DNA of 64,000 bases from Lentzea flava (GTDB taxonomy: Bacteria > Actinomycetota > Actinomycetes > Mycobacteriales > Pseudonocardiaceae). The notes under the pieces are model-generated. The model made no database searches. It was given only the letters and a program-made list of their open reading frames with translations, and was not told the origin of the DNA. This document shows positions 63,290 through 64,000 of the stretch, piece after piece (within the stretch, counting starts at the first letter, position 1; every line of letters begins with the position of its first letter). A program made the translations under genes and the position numbers. The stretch spans positions 1 through 64,000 of the forward strand of contig NZ_BMRE01000015.1 of NCBI RefSeq assembly GCF_014648475.1. Reading direction: 5' to 3'.

Positions 63290-64000
63290 ATGGAGGCGTT
63301 CGACGAACTGCTGCGCGGGGTGCGCGCGGACGGAGCCGGGGTGCGCCGGGTCGAGGTCGACGGCACGGAGGTCGTGTCGGGCTTCACGTTGTACGCGGTG
63401 GCGTCGGGGGCGCTGCGTGTTCTGGGGTGGACGGCGACCGCCGGGGACATCGTGGTGGTGCGGGAAACCGTTGCGGTGGAAGGACGTGCGACGGTCATCA
63501 GCGGGACCTACGACGTCATGGGGGCGGTGGCGCGGCGGCTCACGGCGGTGTTGCCCGCCGCGTTGGTGGTGGCCGGGTCCGAGGAGTGTGCGGGGTTCTA
63601 TTCGAGCGTGGGCACCGATGGGCCCGGTGTGGTGGCCGATCGGTTGCTGGACTGGATGATGGTGTGCGCGTTGCGGGAGTGGTTCGACCGCGAGCACGGT
63701 GACGGGTGGCTGGCGGCGCTCGGGGACGAGGTGGTCGGGCCCGTGTTGCGGGCGATGCACGCGGAGCCGGCACGGCCGTGGACGTTGGCGTTGCTGGCCA
63801 AGGAGGCCGGGGTGTCGCGGACGACGCTGGCCGGGCGGTTCGCCCGGCTGGTCGGGGTGCCGCCGCTGACGTACCTGACGGAATGGCGGATGGCGGTGGC
63901 GGCGGATCTGCTGGCCGAGCCGGAGGCGACGGTGGCCTCGGTGGCGCGGCGGGTCGGGTACGCGGACGCGTTCGGGTTCAGCGCCGCGTTCAAGCGCGTG
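63290..64000 (+). CDS. AraC-family transcriptional regulator, cut by the window end
   Basis: 237 codons are visible and no stop is reached. Residues 1-150 form a cupin-type ligand domain (GFTLYAVASGALRVLG, DIVVVRETVAV). The C-terminal part is the double-HTH AraC domain: RPWTLALLAKEAGVSRTTLAGRF, GVPPLTYLTEWRMAVAADLL, then VARRVGYADAFGFSAAFKR. ATG 63290 is 7 nt after -10 TATGGT (leaderless); ATGs at 63263, 63266 and 63278 are in frame. Regulators of this cupin-AraC type usually control an adjacent oxidoreductase gene, here the divergent NmrA-like one. Confidence 0.92.
   Translation, partial: MEAFDELLRGVRADGAGVRRVEVDGTEVVSGFTLYAVASGALRVLGWTATAGDIVVVRETVAVEGRATVISGTYDVMGAVARRLTAVLPAALVVAGSEECAGFYSSVGTDGPGVVADRLLDWMMVCALREWFDREHGDGWLAALGDEVVGPVLRAMHAEPARPWTLALLAKEAGVSRTTLAGRFARLVGVPPLTYLTEWRMAVAADLLAEPEATVASVARRVGYADAFGFSAAFKRV

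Overview
The window is a GC-rich chromosomal segment of a filamentous actinomycete, most likely of the Pseudonocardiaceae (Lentzea, Saccharothrix or Amycolatopsis-like). This rests on heavy GTG start usage, many genes that begin 6-8 nt after a -10 hexamer (leaderless mRNAs), mycothiol-type redox genes, the 180-kDa NAD-glutamate dehydrogenase, and a gene order from about 20.7 to 54.1 kb that follows Mycobacterium tuberculosis Rv2464c-Rv2478c. No phage, IS element, CRISPR array or rRNA was seen. Three tRNAs are present: Pro-TGG, Gly-TCC and Arg-TCT.

Layout. 0.3-8.4 kb: a LacI repressor divergent from a mannoside operon (Tat lipoprotein binding protein, two permeases, a GH5-like glycosidase, a GH38 alpha-mannosidase), with a perfect 12-bp operator between them. 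9.0-14.1 kb: a glycine-betaine/quaternary-amine ABC system (ATPase, twin-domain permease, binding protein) with a second divergent binding-protein paralogue. 14.1-16.6 kb: a 590-aa protein carrying a HEPN-type RN-x3-H motif, and an alpha/beta hydrolase. 16.7-17.6 kb: tRNA-Pro, tRNA-Gly and a decaying tandem array of a roughly 124-bp palindrome-rich unit. 17.6-20.7 kb: small stand-alone enzymes and regulators (NAD-binding protein, HxlR, VOC, HIT, MBL, ComB-like).

20.7-54.1 kb is the conserved block: rpiB, nei2-like, mycothiol nitroreductase homologue, pepN, DUF5130, ctaJ, HNH, glbO, aglA, Rv2474c-like, thioesterase, gdh, ettA and an SSB-like gene. Genes absent from the M. tuberculosis order are interspersed: DUF1542, eis, an aldehyde dehydrogenase, an AlkA-like protein, an MFS exporter, prolyl oligopeptidase, an MscS channel, ltrA, a 1320-aa FG-repeat protein and, at 32.8-33.5 kb, a 241-aa protein made almost wholly of 25 DSVRIT repeats. 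That last gene is the strongest candidate for something undescribed.

54.3-64.0 kb: a TetR-regulated ABC-2 exporter with twin operators over its promoter; a LacI regulator divergent from an MFS-CtaG/CopD operon with an 18-bp palindrome; tRNA-Arg; two neighbouring genes that have both lost their middles (a LacI fragment and a ferric-reductase-like gene); and an NmrA-like gene divergent from an AraC regulator cut by the window end.
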